This document shows positions 50,538 through 59,994 of a stretch of DNA of 64,000 nucleotides, in pieces (the stretch's first letter is position 1; every line of letters begins with the position of its first letter). The translations under genes and the position numbers were made by a program. The stretch covers positions 248,001 through 312,000 of the forward strand of contig NZ_JAETXJ010000002.1 in NCBI RefSeq assembly GCF_022508225.1, in the 5' to 3' direction. This DNA comes from Desulfovibrio sp. UIB00. GTDB taxonomy: Bacteria > Desulfobacterota > Desulfovibrionia > Desulfovibrionales > Desulfovibrionaceae. The notes beneath the pieces are model-generated. The model did not search any database, was not told where the DNA came from, and saw nothing but the letters and a program-made list of their open reading frames with translations.

Positions 50538-51938
50538 ATGAAACAATATCCCCTCTGGGTCAGGGCGCTTCTGGCTTGCGGGCTTTCCCCGCAAAAAACC
50601 CTGCTTTGTCTTGCTGATCTTTTCACCATCCTGGGCACGGCCCTGGTGGTTTTTCTTGTGCGTGCCGCTTTTGGCGACGTGGATTTTTCACAGTATCGCG
50701 GGGCATTGCCCTTGTTGCTCATGGGGCCAGTGATGGCCGCCGGGCTTGGCCTTTATCAAAGCATAAGCCTCCCTCCGCACCGCGAGCTTAAGGCCTTGTT
50801 TCAGCTCACAAGCCTCATGTACGGCATCATTCTGGCCGTGCTTTTTCTTTCAAAAGCAGGCGATACCTATTCCCGGATTGTCATTACGGGCAGTTGGCTG
50901 GCTACTGTCTTTACCCTGCCGCTCATGCGCAGCTATTGCCGCCGCCTGTTTATGCGCCGCCCCTGGTGGGGCAGACCGTTGATAATTTTTGACAGCGGCA
51001 ACGCCGGGCGTGACTTCTGGCGGTACCTCAAGCGCCGCCCCGAGCGCGGGCTGCGCCCGGTAGCCATATATTCTTTGCCCACTAACGAGGACGCCGTGCG
51101 CAAACTCTTTGCGGAAACGGCGCAGGCAAAGCCAAAGGCGATGGCCATGATTCTGCAAAAGGCGGATCAGGGGCAGAGCCTTGACTATATTACCGAAGCC
51201 AGCCGTTATTTTGAGCGCATTCTTGTTGTGCCTTCGTTCAACGATGGCTTCCGCGCGCACTGGCTGACGCCGCGCGACCTTGGCACTGCCGTGGGCTTGC
51301 AGGTACGGCAAAACCTGCGCGACAAGCGCCGCCTGCGGGTCAAAAGGTTTATGGATGTGCTGCTCTGCGCCCTTGGCGGCGTGGTGTTGCTGCCCTTTGG
51401 CTTGCTGTTGGCATTAGCTATCCGCATAGACAGCAAGGGCCCCGTGTTTTATCGCCAGCGGCGTATTGGCAACGGGGGGCGCGAGATCAGGATTTTCAAG
51501 TTTCGCACCATGGTGGACAAGGCCGATATGGTGCTCAGAGAAGTGCTTGAGCACGATCCTGAATTGCGAGCGGAGTGGGAGAAAGACCACAAGCTCAAGC
51601 ATGATCCGCGCATAACCCGCGTGGGCCGCATTTTGCGCAAGGTCAGCCTGGATGAACTGCCGCAGCTGCTCAACGTGGTCATTGGCGATATGAGCCTTGT
51701 GGGGCCGCGCCCCATTGTGCAGAACGAAATTCAGAAGTACGGCCCGGTGTATGAAGAATACTGCATGGTGCGCCCTGGTATTACCGGGCTGTGGCAGATA
51801 TCTGGCCGTAATAATACCACCTATGCCGAGCGCGTGGCCTTTGACCACTACTATATCAACAACTGGTCTGTCTGGATGGATTTGTGGATACTGGCCAAAA
51901 CGCTTCCTGTGGTCATAACCGGGTACGGAGCATACTGA
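50538..51938 (+). CDS. Undecaprenyl-phosphate sugar-1-phosphate transferase (WbaP type)
   Basis: This 466-residue membrane enzyme has four N-terminal helices, a central Rossmann-like region (PLIIFDSGNAGRDFWRYL), one further helix near residue 275, and the C-terminal transferase domain. That domain has the motifs GPVFYRQRRIGNGGREIRIFKFRTM, SLDELPQLLNVVIGDMSLVGPRP and RPGITGLWQISGRN. It starts O-antigen or capsule synthesis by loading a hexose-1-phosphate onto undecaprenyl phosphate. No convincing ribosome site precedes the ATG. Its TGA overlaps the start of the next gene. Confidence 0.9.
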   Translation: MKQYPLWVRALLACGLSPQKTLLCLADLFTILGTALVVFLVRAAFGDVDFSQYRGALPLLLMGPVMAAGLGLYQSISLPPHRELKALFQLTSLMYGIILAVLFLSKAGDTYSRIVITGSWLATVFTLPLMRSYCRRLFMRRPWWGRPLIIFDSGNAGRDFWRYLKRRPERGLRPVAIYSLPTNEDAVRKLFAETAQAKPKAMAMILQKADQGQSLDYITEASRYFERILVVPSFNDGFRAHWLTPRDLGTAVGLQVRQNLRDKRRLRVKRFMDVLLCALGGVVLLPFGLLLALAIRIDSKGPVFYRQRRIGNGGREIRIFKFRTMVDKADMVLREVLEHDPELRAEWEKDHKLKHDPRITRVGRILRKVSLDELPQLLNVVIGDMSLVGPRPIVQNEIQKYGPVYEEYCMVRPGITGLWQISGRNNTTYAERVAFDHYYINNWSVWMDLWILAKTLPVVITGYGAY

Positions 51939-53080
51939 TGGGAGAACGCGGCAACAGGCTTAACCGTTTGCTTGATCGTTATGCGGGCATACCCCTGGCG
52001 GCATGCAGCGCCGTTGCGCGCCTGGGCAAAAAATTTGTGCCCGATGCCGCGCCGCAGCGGGTGGGTTTTATCTGTCTGGGGGCCATTGGCGATCTGTTGC
52101 TGCTTTCAGCGCTGATCACAGCTTTGCGCGAGAGATTGCCCAACGTGCATGTCGCCCTGCTTGTGTCCCGCGCCAATGCCGCCACCGTCAGCCTGATCCC
52201 TGGTATTGACCAGTACGCGTCTTTTGCGGTGGCAGATGTTTCCGCAATGGCTGCATGGCTGAGAGCGCAGCGCCTGGATGTGCTCATTGACAGCACCCAG
52301 TGGGCGCGGCTTGGGGCGATATTGAGCAATCTTTCCAACGCTCGAACCACAGTGGGCTTTGATACGGAAGGGCAGCACCGCGCCTTTGGCTATGACGCCA
52401 AGGTGCCCCACAGCAATGACAGGCATGAGGTGGAAAATTTTATGGAGCTGGGACGCGCTCTGTACCCGGATCTTCAAGGTGCGCCGCGCCTGCTTTTGCC
52501 GCAGTCGCCTCCGGATGATCTGCCTGAGGAACTTTGCGGCAGGCTGGAACCCACAGGTGAAGTTGGCGATGCCTTGCCGCAGAGGGTTTATCTGCACATG
52601 TGGCCCTCAGGCTCCAATGCATGGCTCAAGGAGTGGCCCGCCGACAGTTGGGATGCTCTGGCCAGACTGCTGAGCAGCAAGGGGTTTGAGGTCTACCTGA
52701 CCGGTGCGCCAGCCGATGCCCCGCGTAATGACGCTTTTTTGCGGGCGCATCCTCAGTGCCCTGCTATTTCGATTGCGGGCAGAACATCACTCGCAGGCCT
52801 AGCCTGGCTGTTCAGCCGAGCTACGGCTGTAGTCTCCGTAAACACGGGCACCATGCATCTGGCAGCACTTGCAGGCGCGCCCACAGTGGGGCTGCACGGG
52901 CCGACCAATCCCTTGCGCTGGGGGCCGGTGGGGCGTCATGTGCGCGCACTTTTGCCGCACAAGGGGCCATACGCCTATCTCAATCTGGGTTTTGAATATC
53001 CACTGCCCCACACCACCTGTCTTGATTCGCTGCCAGTGGAAGATGTGGTGGATGCCTTGCACAGTCTTTCGCTCTTTTAG
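51938..53080 (+). CDS. Glycosyltransferase family 9 (heptosyltransferase-like)
   Basis: This 380-residue protein has the GT9 start ICLGAIGDLLLLSALITALRERLPN, a central VYLHMWPSGSNAWLKEWP and the donor-site segment SVNTGTMHLAALAGAPTVGLHGPTNPLRWGP. It would transfer heptose or a related sugar in lipopolysaccharide or surface glycan synthesis, in line with the upstream sugar-phosphate transferase. Its ATG overlaps the stop of that gene (TGATG), with GGAG upstream. Confidence 0.87.
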   Translation: MGERGNRLNRLLDRYAGIPLAACSAVARLGKKFVPDAAPQRVGFICLGAIGDLLLLSALITALRERLPNVHVALLVSRANAATVSLIPGIDQYASFAVADVSAMAAWLRAQRLDVLIDSTQWARLGAILSNLSNARTTVGFDTEGQHRAFGYDAKVPHSNDRHEVENFMELGRALYPDLQGAPRLLLPQSPPDDLPEELCGRLEPTGEVGDALPQRVYLHMWPSGSNAWLKEWPADSWDALARLLSSKGFEVYLTGAPADAPRNDAFLRAHPQCPAISIAGRTSLAGLAWLFSRATAVVSVNTGTMHLAALAGAPTVGLHGPTNPLRWGPVGRHVRALLPHKGPYAYLNLGFEYPLPHTTCLDSLPVEDVVDALHSLSLF

Positions 53081-53150
53081 GGCAACTAGCAGTAAAAAAA
53101 TCTCCGTTGCGTGTCTGCTTGTAGGCAGATGCCTTGCGCCGGAGGGCAGA

Positions 53151-53195
53151 AATATTTAAGGGGAAGGGATTAATAATCCCTTCCCCTTAAATATT
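53151..53195. terminator. 22-bp perfect palindrome, bidirectional terminator
   Basis: Bases 53151-53172 and 53174-53195 are exact reverse complements around a single A. The GC-rich core GGGGAAGGGAT is flanked by AATATTTAA and TTAAATATT, giving a U-rich end in both directions. It lies between the convergent GT9 and fabZ genes. Confidence 0.85.
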
Positions 53196-53214
53196 GCGGT
53201 CAACTTTTGTGGAA

Positions 53215-53682
53215 CTAGCTCTTGGGCCTGTCGCCGATGGCGGCGGTAATCTGCGCTTCTGCCGCAAGTTTGCCGTCCACAAAGGCGCGGGCTTCCATCT
53301 TGCAGAGCTTGAGCTTCATGCGCAGGTTGCTGCATTCAAGATCAAGCCTGTCGCCGGGAACCACCTGCCGACGGAACTTCACGCCGTCAAGGCCGGTGAA
53401 GAGAAAGAGCTTGTCGTCAAGGCTGTCCATGCCGGAAACGGCCAGCAGGCCGCCAGTCTGGGCCAGAGCTTCCAGAATGAGCACGCCGGGCATGATGGGG
53501 GCACCGGGAAAATGTCCCTGAAAGAAAGGCTCGTTGAACGTAACATTTTTATAGGCCCGGATGTGTGAGCCTGCTACGCATTCCACAACCCTGTCCACCA
53601 GCAAAAAGGGGTAGCGGTGCGGCAGCAGGCGCAAAATGCGCTGTATGTCCATGCCCGTATTCTGGGGGGCGGTTTCCTGCAT
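53215..53682 (-). CDS. fabZ: 3-hydroxyacyl-[acyl-carrier-protein] dehydratase
   Basis: This 155-residue hot-dog-fold enzyme has LPHRYPFLLVDRV (catalytic pocket start) and GHFPGAPIMPGVLILEALAQTGG with the active histidine and glutamate. It dehydrates hydroxyacyl-ACP in fatty acid and lipid A precursor synthesis. ATG 53682 is chosen because AGGAGG lies upstream. It follows skp, as in the classical bamA-skp-lpxD-fabZ order, but lpxD is not between them here. Confidence 0.95.
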   Translation of the reverse strand: MQETAPQNTGMDIQRILRLLPHRYPFLLVDRVVECVAGSHIRAYKNVTFNEPFFQGHFPGAPIMPGVLILEALAQTGGLLAVSGMDSLDDKLFLFTGLDGVKFRRQVVPGDRLDLECSNLRMKLKLCKMEARAFVDGKLAAEAQITAAIGDRPKS

Positions 53683-53726
53683 GGGGGCCTCCTGATGAGT
53701 TGTTCTTCCCCGCCTGTTGGCGGCAT

Positions 53727-53764
53727 GAAAAAAGGCCTCTCGCCCCATCCGGGTTGAGAGGCCT
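53727..53764 (-). terminator. Terminator between skp and fabZ
   Basis: AGGCCTCTC (53733-53741) pairs with GAGAGGCCT (53756-53764). On the minus strand a run of Ts follows, so part of skp transcription ends here. Confidence 0.75.
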
Positions 53765-53785
53765 GAGAATTAACGACTGAGGGCT

Positions 53786-54331
53786 TTATTTTTTGCCGCT
53801 CTTGTCGTTGGCTTTTTCTTTGTAGATCTTGTTCACTTCGGCCAGCACGTCCTGGGTCAAATCCATGGACTGGTCGGCGTACAGCACGCCACCGGCGGTG
53901 ACGTCCACCACAAAGTTAAAGCCCTTGGCGCGGGCTACTTCATAGGTGGCGCTGAAAACCAGGGTAACCATATCCTGGCGAAGCTTCACTTCTTCCTGTT
54001 CAACCTTGCGCAGGAAGTTGCGGGTCTTCTGATCCAGATCCTGCTTGGAGCGGATGAAGTCCAGCTTCTTTTCTTCGCTGGCCTTGGGGTTTTTCAGAGC
54101 ATCGGCCTTTTTCTTCAGCGCTTCGCCCTGTTTTTCAAGTTCGTTACGTTCAGTGCCGAACTTGCTTTCCATTGTTGTTTTGGCGGCCTGGGCAGGGACG
54201 CTCTGCGTCGCCACGGTCTGCATGTCAACAACACCGATCTTGGCTGCGGGTACGGCGCCGCCGTCTGCAGCATAGACTTGCCCGGCAAGCAACAAGCCAA
54301 CCGCAACAGCCGTCATCAAAACCTTGCGCAT
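53786..54331 (-). CDS. skp: OmpH/Skp-family periplasmic chaperone
   Basis: This 181-residue protein has a signal peptide (MRKVLMTAVAVGLLLAGQVYA), the Skp-like start KIGVVDMQTVATQS and a long charged coiled-coil middle (ERNELEKQGEALKKKADAL). A conserved end follows (ATYEVARAKGFNFVVDVTAGGVLYAD). Skp holds unfolded outer-membrane proteins for BamA, encoded upstream in the same block. AAGGAGAAC precedes the ATG at 54331. Confidence 0.88.
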   Translation of the reverse strand: MRKVLMTAVAVGLLLAGQVYAADGGAVPAAKIGVVDMQTVATQSVPAQAAKTTMESKFGTERNELEKQGEALKKKADALKNPKASEEKKLDFIRSKQDLDQKTRNFLRKVEQEEVKLRQDMVTLVFSATYEVARAKGFNFVVDVTAGGVLYADQSMDLTQDVLAEVNKIYKEKANDKSGKK

Positions 54332-54531
54332 GAAAGTTCTCCTTCCCCAATGCTGATTTGTTATGTCGTCCTTGCGGAACTGGGATGACCCGCGCGCCGT
54401 AAGAGAAGATGCCACTGCTGTTTGCAACTGTTCAATACACTTGGAAAAACAGCTATAATTATCAGACGCGCCCAAAGGAACAGTCATTTGCTATGATGCA
54501 GGCCGGGGACACGTAGTTGAAATTACTTGCC

Positions 54532-57021
54532 TCACATAGCACCAGCGCCTTCTTGCGTCAAGGAATTCTGGACAGTCCTGCGCTTAAGAAGCTTGTCCTT
54601 GTACGCAAGAATGCCCTCGGCAAGCCCCTCGGCCAGGGTCATGCGGTATTTGGGCGTAAGAAGCCGTGCCGCTTCTTCCCTGTTGGTGCAGTAACCAATT
54701 TCCACAAGTACTGCGGGCATTTGTGCGCCAAGCAGAACAATAAATGGCGCAGATTTGATGCCATTATCCTTTGTATCATACTGGCGGCGCTTCAAACGGA
54801 ACTGTGAAAGCCGCTGAATATCTTGCGCCAGATGGCGTGATTCGTCCACCCTTGCATTGAGCATGACATCGGCGAGCATTTTCTGCATATCTCCGAGTCG
54901 GTGGTCGCCGTCAGCATTTTCAAGGGTGGCAAGGCGCGCTGCCTCAGGATTACTGGCAATATCGAGGTAATACGTTTCAAAGCCCTGCACGGAAGGATCA
55001 TCATTGGCATTAACGTGGATGGAAACAAAGAGATCAGCCCCGGCGGCGTTGGCCATGGTGGTGCGTTCTCGCAGCGAGATATGCTTGTCGGCAGTGCGGC
55101 TGTAGACAACCTCCAGGCCATTGGCCTCTAGCAACCGTCCCAGGGTCAGGGCCACGTCAAGGGATACGATGCGCTCCAGCACTCCGTTGTGATTGGTGCC
55201 TGGGTCGCGCCCGCCGTGTCCGGCATCAATGAATACCGTGCGCACCGTCAGGCCGAGCTGGCGGGCCATATCGCGCACCAGACGCGGCGAAGGTGGTGTT
55301 GCGGGCGGGGTGCCGCTGGCTTCAGCCAGCGTTGCCGGATTTTCCGCTGCGGGTTGCGCATCGGCAAATCCGGCTTTTGCGTTGCTGACAGGGGGTAACT
55401 GCGTACTGCCGCCAGCCACCCGCAGGATAATGCGGCAAGGATTGGTTTCTGTACGGGCATCAAAGCGGCGCGCATCCTGAAAATTGAATTGCAGCACGGT
55501 TTCGCCACCCTTGCTGTCGCTCACGCTCATGCCCTTGAAGAGGCTGCCCCTGATATTCACGCCCTTGCGAATATCCTTTTCCACAGAGGCATTTTCCAGA
55601 GCGACATGTAAAGATGCCTGCTCAGCCTTGTTCTTGCCTTTGGCGCTGCCAGTGTTCAGCTTTGCCGTGTAGCGGGCCGGGGCGCTCAGCTCAAGAACAA
55701 TCTCCACGCTGTTTTTGCTCAGCGAATTCCAGGAAAGGGACTGAACCACCGGGCGGGCAACCTGCGGCGCATTGCCAGCCTTGCTGGCTGTGGCGCCAGG
55801 CGCACCTGTGAGGCGGTTGCGCAGGGTTTGCGCTTCTGCCACCATATCACCGCCGGAATAGAGGGCCATAATAGCGTCGAGCAGTTCCAGAGCTTCTGAG
55901 GTCTGGTTCAGGCGGTCTGCCTCAATGGACGCGGCGCGGAGCAGCGAGTCGTCAGCCAGGGCGCTCTTGGGAAATTCCTGGGCAAGCTTGAGGTAGAGGT
56001 CCCGCGCCTGACGGTATTCATCTGCAATGTGTGAACAGTCGGAAAGGGCTTCCTGACTTGCAGCAGCGCGGAACAGCGCACCGGGAGAAATGGCCCAGTC
56101 TTTACGGCTGGTATAGATGCGCAAAAATTCGGCGGTCAGTTCTTCCCAGGGCTGACGCCAGCATGATCGGACTTTGTCGGCGCGCAGGGCATCCATTTTC
56201 GCTTTGGCTTCCCGGTAACGGGGCAAAAGTTCCGCTTGCGGCAGGGGTAGCAAAGCCGAAGCCTTGGCAAGCTGACCTGCCGTCGTATCGGTGGTGCCAG
56301 ATGTGGAAGATGCGGCTGTACTGGGGGTGGGGGCAGAAGACCCCTTTGCGGGAGATGCCTCGTCCTTGGGTTCCTTGCCATCGGTGCTGGAAACCCGACG
56401 CGCCTCAGGAGCGGTGCGCCCATTGGCAGCAGCCTGAAGCGTTTTTTCCAGGGCCTGAGCCTCCTGAATCATATCGCCCTTGGGGTACTGGGCTTTGATG
56501 CGCTCAAGCAGGGCCAGTGCGCCCTTGTCGTCCTTAAGCCATGCGGCGCGCAGCTTGGCCGCGCGAAACAGGGCGTCATCGGCAAGCCGACTGTCAGCAT
56601 GGCGCTGGGCGACAGCTTCATAACACTCAATGGCCTTGCGGGCATCAGCCTTGGCAAACGAGCGGCGTGCCAGCTCTTCCAGGCTTTCCGCAGCGCGAAA
56701 CAGAGCCGCAGGGCGGTTGGGCCAGCCCGGGTCGGCATCATAGATGGCGCGAAACTCCGCAGCCAGATTTTCCCACGGTTCACGCTGGCCCGAACGTTTT
56801 TCATCCTGCCGCAGGGTTTCAATATTAGCCTTGGCAAGATCGTAGCGCTTGCCCGTTGGCGGCAAGGAAGTATAGCCGGAGTCGTAAAAGCAGACGACCA
56901 TCAGGCACAAAGCAACCAGAAAGGCCAGAGGCGGAACAAGTCTGCGCATCTGGTTGTTGCCAGTTGGTTCGGAAGCCTTGGGCTGGGCTTTTTTTCCGGC
57001 CACGGTTTTTCCTTTTGCCAT
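54532..57021 (-). CDS. N-acetylmuramoyl-L-alanine amidase with AMIN domain and duplicated helical repeats
   Basis: This 829-residue envelope protein has one N-terminal membrane helix (residues 27-45). Two homologous helical blocks of about 130 residues follow (near 58-190 and 265-400), then an AMIN domain near 425-535. The C-terminal amidase_3 domain contains FIDAGHGGRDPG, ERIVSLDVALTL, DLFVSIHVNAND and VLVEIGYCTN, which supply the zinc ligands and catalytic glutamate. It cleaves peptides from peptidoglycan, probably at division. The double repeat block is an unusual addition. It lies between bamA and skp. Confidence 0.88.
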   Translation of the reverse strand: MAKGKTVAGKKAQPKASEPTGNNQMRRLVPPLAFLVALCLMVVCFYDSGYTSLPPTGKRYDLAKANIETLRQDEKRSGQREPWENLAAEFRAIYDADPGWPNRPAALFRAAESLEELARRSFAKADARKAIECYEAVAQRHADSRLADDALFRAAKLRAAWLKDDKGALALLERIKAQYPKGDMIQEAQALEKTLQAAANGRTAPEARRVSSTDGKEPKDEASPAKGSSAPTPSTAASSTSGTTDTTAGQLAKASALLPLPQAELLPRYREAKAKMDALRADKVRSCWRQPWEELTAEFLRIYTSRKDWAISPGALFRAAASQEALSDCSHIADEYRQARDLYLKLAQEFPKSALADDSLLRAASIEADRLNQTSEALELLDAIMALYSGGDMVAEAQTLRNRLTGAPGATASKAGNAPQVARPVVQSLSWNSLSKNSVEIVLELSAPARYTAKLNTGSAKGKNKAEQASLHVALENASVEKDIRKGVNIRGSLFKGMSVSDSKGGETVLQFNFQDARRFDARTETNPCRIILRVAGGSTQLPPVSNAKAGFADAQPAAENPATLAEASGTPPATPPSPRLVRDMARQLGLTVRTVFIDAGHGGRDPGTNHNGVLERIVSLDVALTLGRLLEANGLEVVYSRTADKHISLRERTTMANAAGADLFVSIHVNANDDPSVQGFETYYLDIASNPEAARLATLENADGDHRLGDMQKMLADVMLNARVDESRHLAQDIQRLSQFRLKRRQYDTKDNGIKSAPFIVLLGAQMPAVLVEIGYCTNREEAARLLTPKYRMTLAEGLAEGILAYKDKLLKRRTVQNSLTQEGAGAM

Positions 57022-57142
57022 GATGGTGTCGGTAATTTGACTCTTAAAGTTTTGCCTGCGTTATTATTAGCATATTGTATGCCAGCGGCGCAAAGATGGC
57101 AAAACTCCCTCTTTGCTGGCTGATAAGCCTTGGTATGTGCAT

Positions 57143-57190
57143 GAAAAAAGCAGCGCGCCGGATACACAGAAAACTGTGCCTCCGGCGCGC
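57143..57190 (-). terminator. Terminator downstream of bamA
   Basis: GCGCGCCGGA (57153-57162) pairs with TCCGGCGCGC (57181-57190), with an inner CACAG-AAAA-CTGTG stem. The A-rich 57143-57149 gives a T run on the minus strand. Confidence 0.85.
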
Positions 57191-57222
57191 CGAATCTTTG
57201 CCGCAAGCGGCAGAAGTGAGGG

Positions 57223-59994
57223 CTAGAAGAACTGGCCCATGCTGAATTCTATGCGACCGGATTCGCGTTCCTTGTCGTAGTCCTGAACCAGCGGGATACC
57301 GTAGGCGATACGAAGGTCGCCCATGGGCGAACGCCAGCGCAGTTCAAGGCCCGTGGAGCAGACGATGTATTTGTTGAGGTCGTTGCCCATGGTCTTGCTG
57401 TCGATGTTGTAACCAGTATCAAAGAAGGGAACCAGAGCAAGGCCAAGCTCCTTCTGGAAAGTCCAGATGTATTCAAAGTTGGCAACACCCATGCGGTCGC
57501 CGCCGATCTGGTCGCCGTTGTATTTGTAGTCGCGGGGCGAGAGGTCGGAGAAGGAGTAACCGCGAATGGTATCCATGCCGCCAACCCAGAAGCGTTCAAA
57601 CACCGGGACGTTGGAATTGGTGTTCTGGTACACGCCGCCCAACCGGCCACGGACGTGGATGGTGTTCTGCGGGTTGAAGGACCAGAAGCCCTGCCAGTCG
57701 GCCACAGTCTTGATAAAGTTGTCTGTGCCGCCGAGGCCGCCGCCGCCGTATTCAGCCCACAGGCGCGCAATGGTACCCTTGGTGGGACGTTCCTTGGAGT
57801 CCGTAGTGTCGCGCAGGATGCGGCCAGAAATGGCGCTTGTCCAGTTGGTGCCCTTGTAGTCGCGAATGTACGGAGAAGCATTGTCGTCCACATCGTAAAG
57901 AACATAGCGTTCCAGACGATAACCGCCGCCTACGCTGGTATATTCACCAATGGGGTACGACAGGCGAATCGTGTCGCCGATGGTGTCCTTGGTAAAGTTA
58001 TCCCAGTAATCGTGCGTATAGTACAGGTCGTTGCCGACGGAGAGATCGGTATCATACAGGCGCGGGTTGGTGAAGGACAGCACGCCCGACGTACGGCGCC
58101 AGGAGAAGAAGCCCTGCAACTGCAACCAGTAACCGCGACCAAAGAGGTTGCGTTCCATGACGGAGGCGGTAAAGCCCACGCTGTAGTAACTGGAGTAGCC
58201 CACGCCGCCCATGATGGCGCCGGTATTGCTTTCCTTGACTTTGACCTTGAGGTCAACTTCGTCTTCGTTTTCCGTGGGGATCAGTTCCATATCCACGGCA
58301 GAGAAGAAGTGCAGACGGTTCAGGCGCTCGTTGGAGCGACGCAGCTTGGCGCCTTCGTACATGTCGCCGTCACCCAGGCGCATTTCGCGCAGAATGACGT
58401 TGTCGCGGGTTTTGGTGTTGCCCTCAACAGACAGACGGCGGATGAAGACCTTCTGTTTTTTGTTGATCACATAGCCCACGTCCACCTGGTCGCTGCCGTC
58501 ATCGGCCTTGACGACCTTGGTGTCCACTTCTGCGAAAGCATAGCCGTAATCGGAATAGTAGTCGGTCAGGCGTTTGGAGTCTTCCTGCATGACCGTGAGG
58601 GAGAAGTACTTGTCGGACTTTTTCCAGTCGTCCATCTGCACGACTTCAAGCATCTTGTCTTCGCTGTCGATAACATCGCCCGCAAAGACCACGTCGCGCA
58701 CGGTATAGCGAGGACCTTCGTGCACGTTGAATGTGATGTAGATGCCGTCATCGCGGTATTCAACGGTGGGCGCAGCCACCTGAATGTCCACGTAGCCTTC
58801 GTTAAGGCCAAAGGCGGCGATGGCGTTGGTGTCGCGCTCCAGGTATTCGTCCTTGAGCACGCCGGTACCCGTCAGCCACGAGAACATGCCGCGCGTCTTG
58901 AGGGCCATGTATTTGTCAAGATCGCCGCGATTGAGCTTGTTAAGGCCTTCAATCTTGACGTCCCTGATATAAAGCTTGTTGCCTTCGGTAACGCTGATTA
59001 CCAGCACTGCGCCTCGGCCACCCTGACGGTCTTCAAGACGGTAGGTGACCTTGGCAAGGTAAAAACCTTCCTTGTGGTACAGTTCGCTGATTTTCTGGAG
59101 GTCGTCCGAAAGCACCTGTTCGTTCAGAACACTGCCGCTCTTGGTGCCCATGGCTGCCAGCACGTCGTCCTTGCTGACCTTGTCCGAACCGTCAACAACG
59201 ATGTTGTCGATGCGGGGCTTTTCAACCACGGTGAACACAAGCACGTTGCCTTCAAGTGTGGCCTGCACATCGCTGAAGTAGCCCATATCCCATATGCGCT
59301 TCACTTCTTCGTTGATGGCCGTGGCATCGGGATTGTCGCCCTTGCGGATGGTGAGGCGCATGAGCACGGTATCGGGGTCAAGCACCTTCATACCGCGTAC
59401 CTGCACATCGGCAAGACCGCCGTGGGCAGAGGTGGGGGCGTTCATGGGAACAAGGGTCGCCGGGGCATCGCTCTTTTTGGGCGCGGCCTCGGCGGCGGTG
59501 GTGGTGGCGGGATTGGCAATTTCTGCCGCACGTTTGGCCAGCACAGCGGCGCATTCGTTCAGCGAGGTTAGCGAATTGCGCTCAAAACCGGCGGGGACGG
59601 CTTCGCCCTCATAGACAGGCACAATGCGCGTGTCCATGGAAAAACCCTGACCAAGCTGGTTAAACTTGCCGTAAATAACCATGCGTGCTCCGGCCTTGCG
59701 GCCAAGTTCGCGCGCGGTGGCAAGGTCAATGGATTCACCGCTGTTGCGCTGCAAAACGCGGGCGGTTTCCATGGGAACAGTGCGCATGCCGTTCTGCTTG
59801 AGCTGATCGGCAATCGCCTGAGGCACATCCTGCGAGGCGTTGGGCATTTCCGGCCCTGCGTTCACCTGAAAGGGCAGAACAAGCACAAGTGCCCCTTCTG
59901 CCGCTACGGCTCCACCTGGAAGCGCCAGGGTGGCGCAGGCCAGCACGGCAAGGCACAGGGCTTTGCACAGTACGTTATTCAAAAATCTTTTCAT
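57223..59994 (-). CDS. bamA: Outer membrane protein assembly factor BamA with extra N-terminal domain
   Basis: This 923-residue protein has a signal peptide and an N-terminal domain at about residues 32-165. POTRA repeats follow (ADVQVRGMKVLDPDTVLMRL starts the first at about 200), then a beta-barrel from about residue 570. The barrel carries the conserved MDTIRGYSFSDLSP motif, and the protein ends IEFSMGQFF with the terminal phenylalanine expected of barrel proteins. It inserts outer-membrane proteins. Typical BamA has about 800 residues; the extra N-terminal domain (LVLPFQVNAGPEMPNASQDV...) resembles TolB-N/CsgG-like modules. Its start overlaps lolD by 20 bases. Confidence 0.93.
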   Translation of the reverse strand: MKRFLNNVLCKALCLAVLACATLALPGGAVAAEGALVLVLPFQVNAGPEMPNASQDVPQAIADQLKQNGMRTVPMETARVLQRNSGESIDLATARELGRKAGARMVIYGKFNQLGQGFSMDTRIVPVYEGEAVPAGFERNSLTSLNECAAVLAKRAAEIANPATTTAAEAAPKKSDAPATLVPMNAPTSAHGGLADVQVRGMKVLDPDTVLMRLTIRKGDNPDATAINEEVKRIWDMGYFSDVQATLEGNVLVFTVVEKPRIDNIVVDGSDKVSKDDVLAAMGTKSGSVLNEQVLSDDLQKISELYHKEGFYLAKVTYRLEDRQGGRGAVLVISVTEGNKLYIRDVKIEGLNKLNRGDLDKYMALKTRGMFSWLTGTGVLKDEYLERDTNAIAAFGLNEGYVDIQVAAPTVEYRDDGIYITFNVHEGPRYTVRDVVFAGDVIDSEDKMLEVVQMDDWKKSDKYFSLTVMQEDSKRLTDYYSDYGYAFAEVDTKVVKADDGSDQVDVGYVINKKQKVFIRRLSVEGNTKTRDNVILREMRLGDGDMYEGAKLRRSNERLNRLHFFSAVDMELIPTENEDEVDLKVKVKESNTGAIMGGVGYSSYYSVGFTASVMERNLFGRGYWLQLQGFFSWRRTSGVLSFTNPRLYDTDLSVGNDLYYTHDYWDNFTKDTIGDTIRLSYPIGEYTSVGGGYRLERYVLYDVDDNASPYIRDYKGTNWTSAISGRILRDTTDSKERPTKGTIARLWAEYGGGGLGGTDNFIKTVADWQGFWSFNPQNTIHVRGRLGGVYQNTNSNVPVFERFWVGGMDTIRGYSFSDLSPRDYKYNGDQIGGDRMGVANFEYIWTFQKELGLALVPFFDTGYNIDSKTMGNDLNKYIVCSTGLELRWRSPMGDLRIAYGIPLVQDYDKERESGRIEFSMGQFF

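Noticed and set aside
57655..59571. A 638-codon plus-strand frame
   Set aside because: It is the antisense of bamA in a GC-rich genome, with biased H, V and A composition and no ribosome site.
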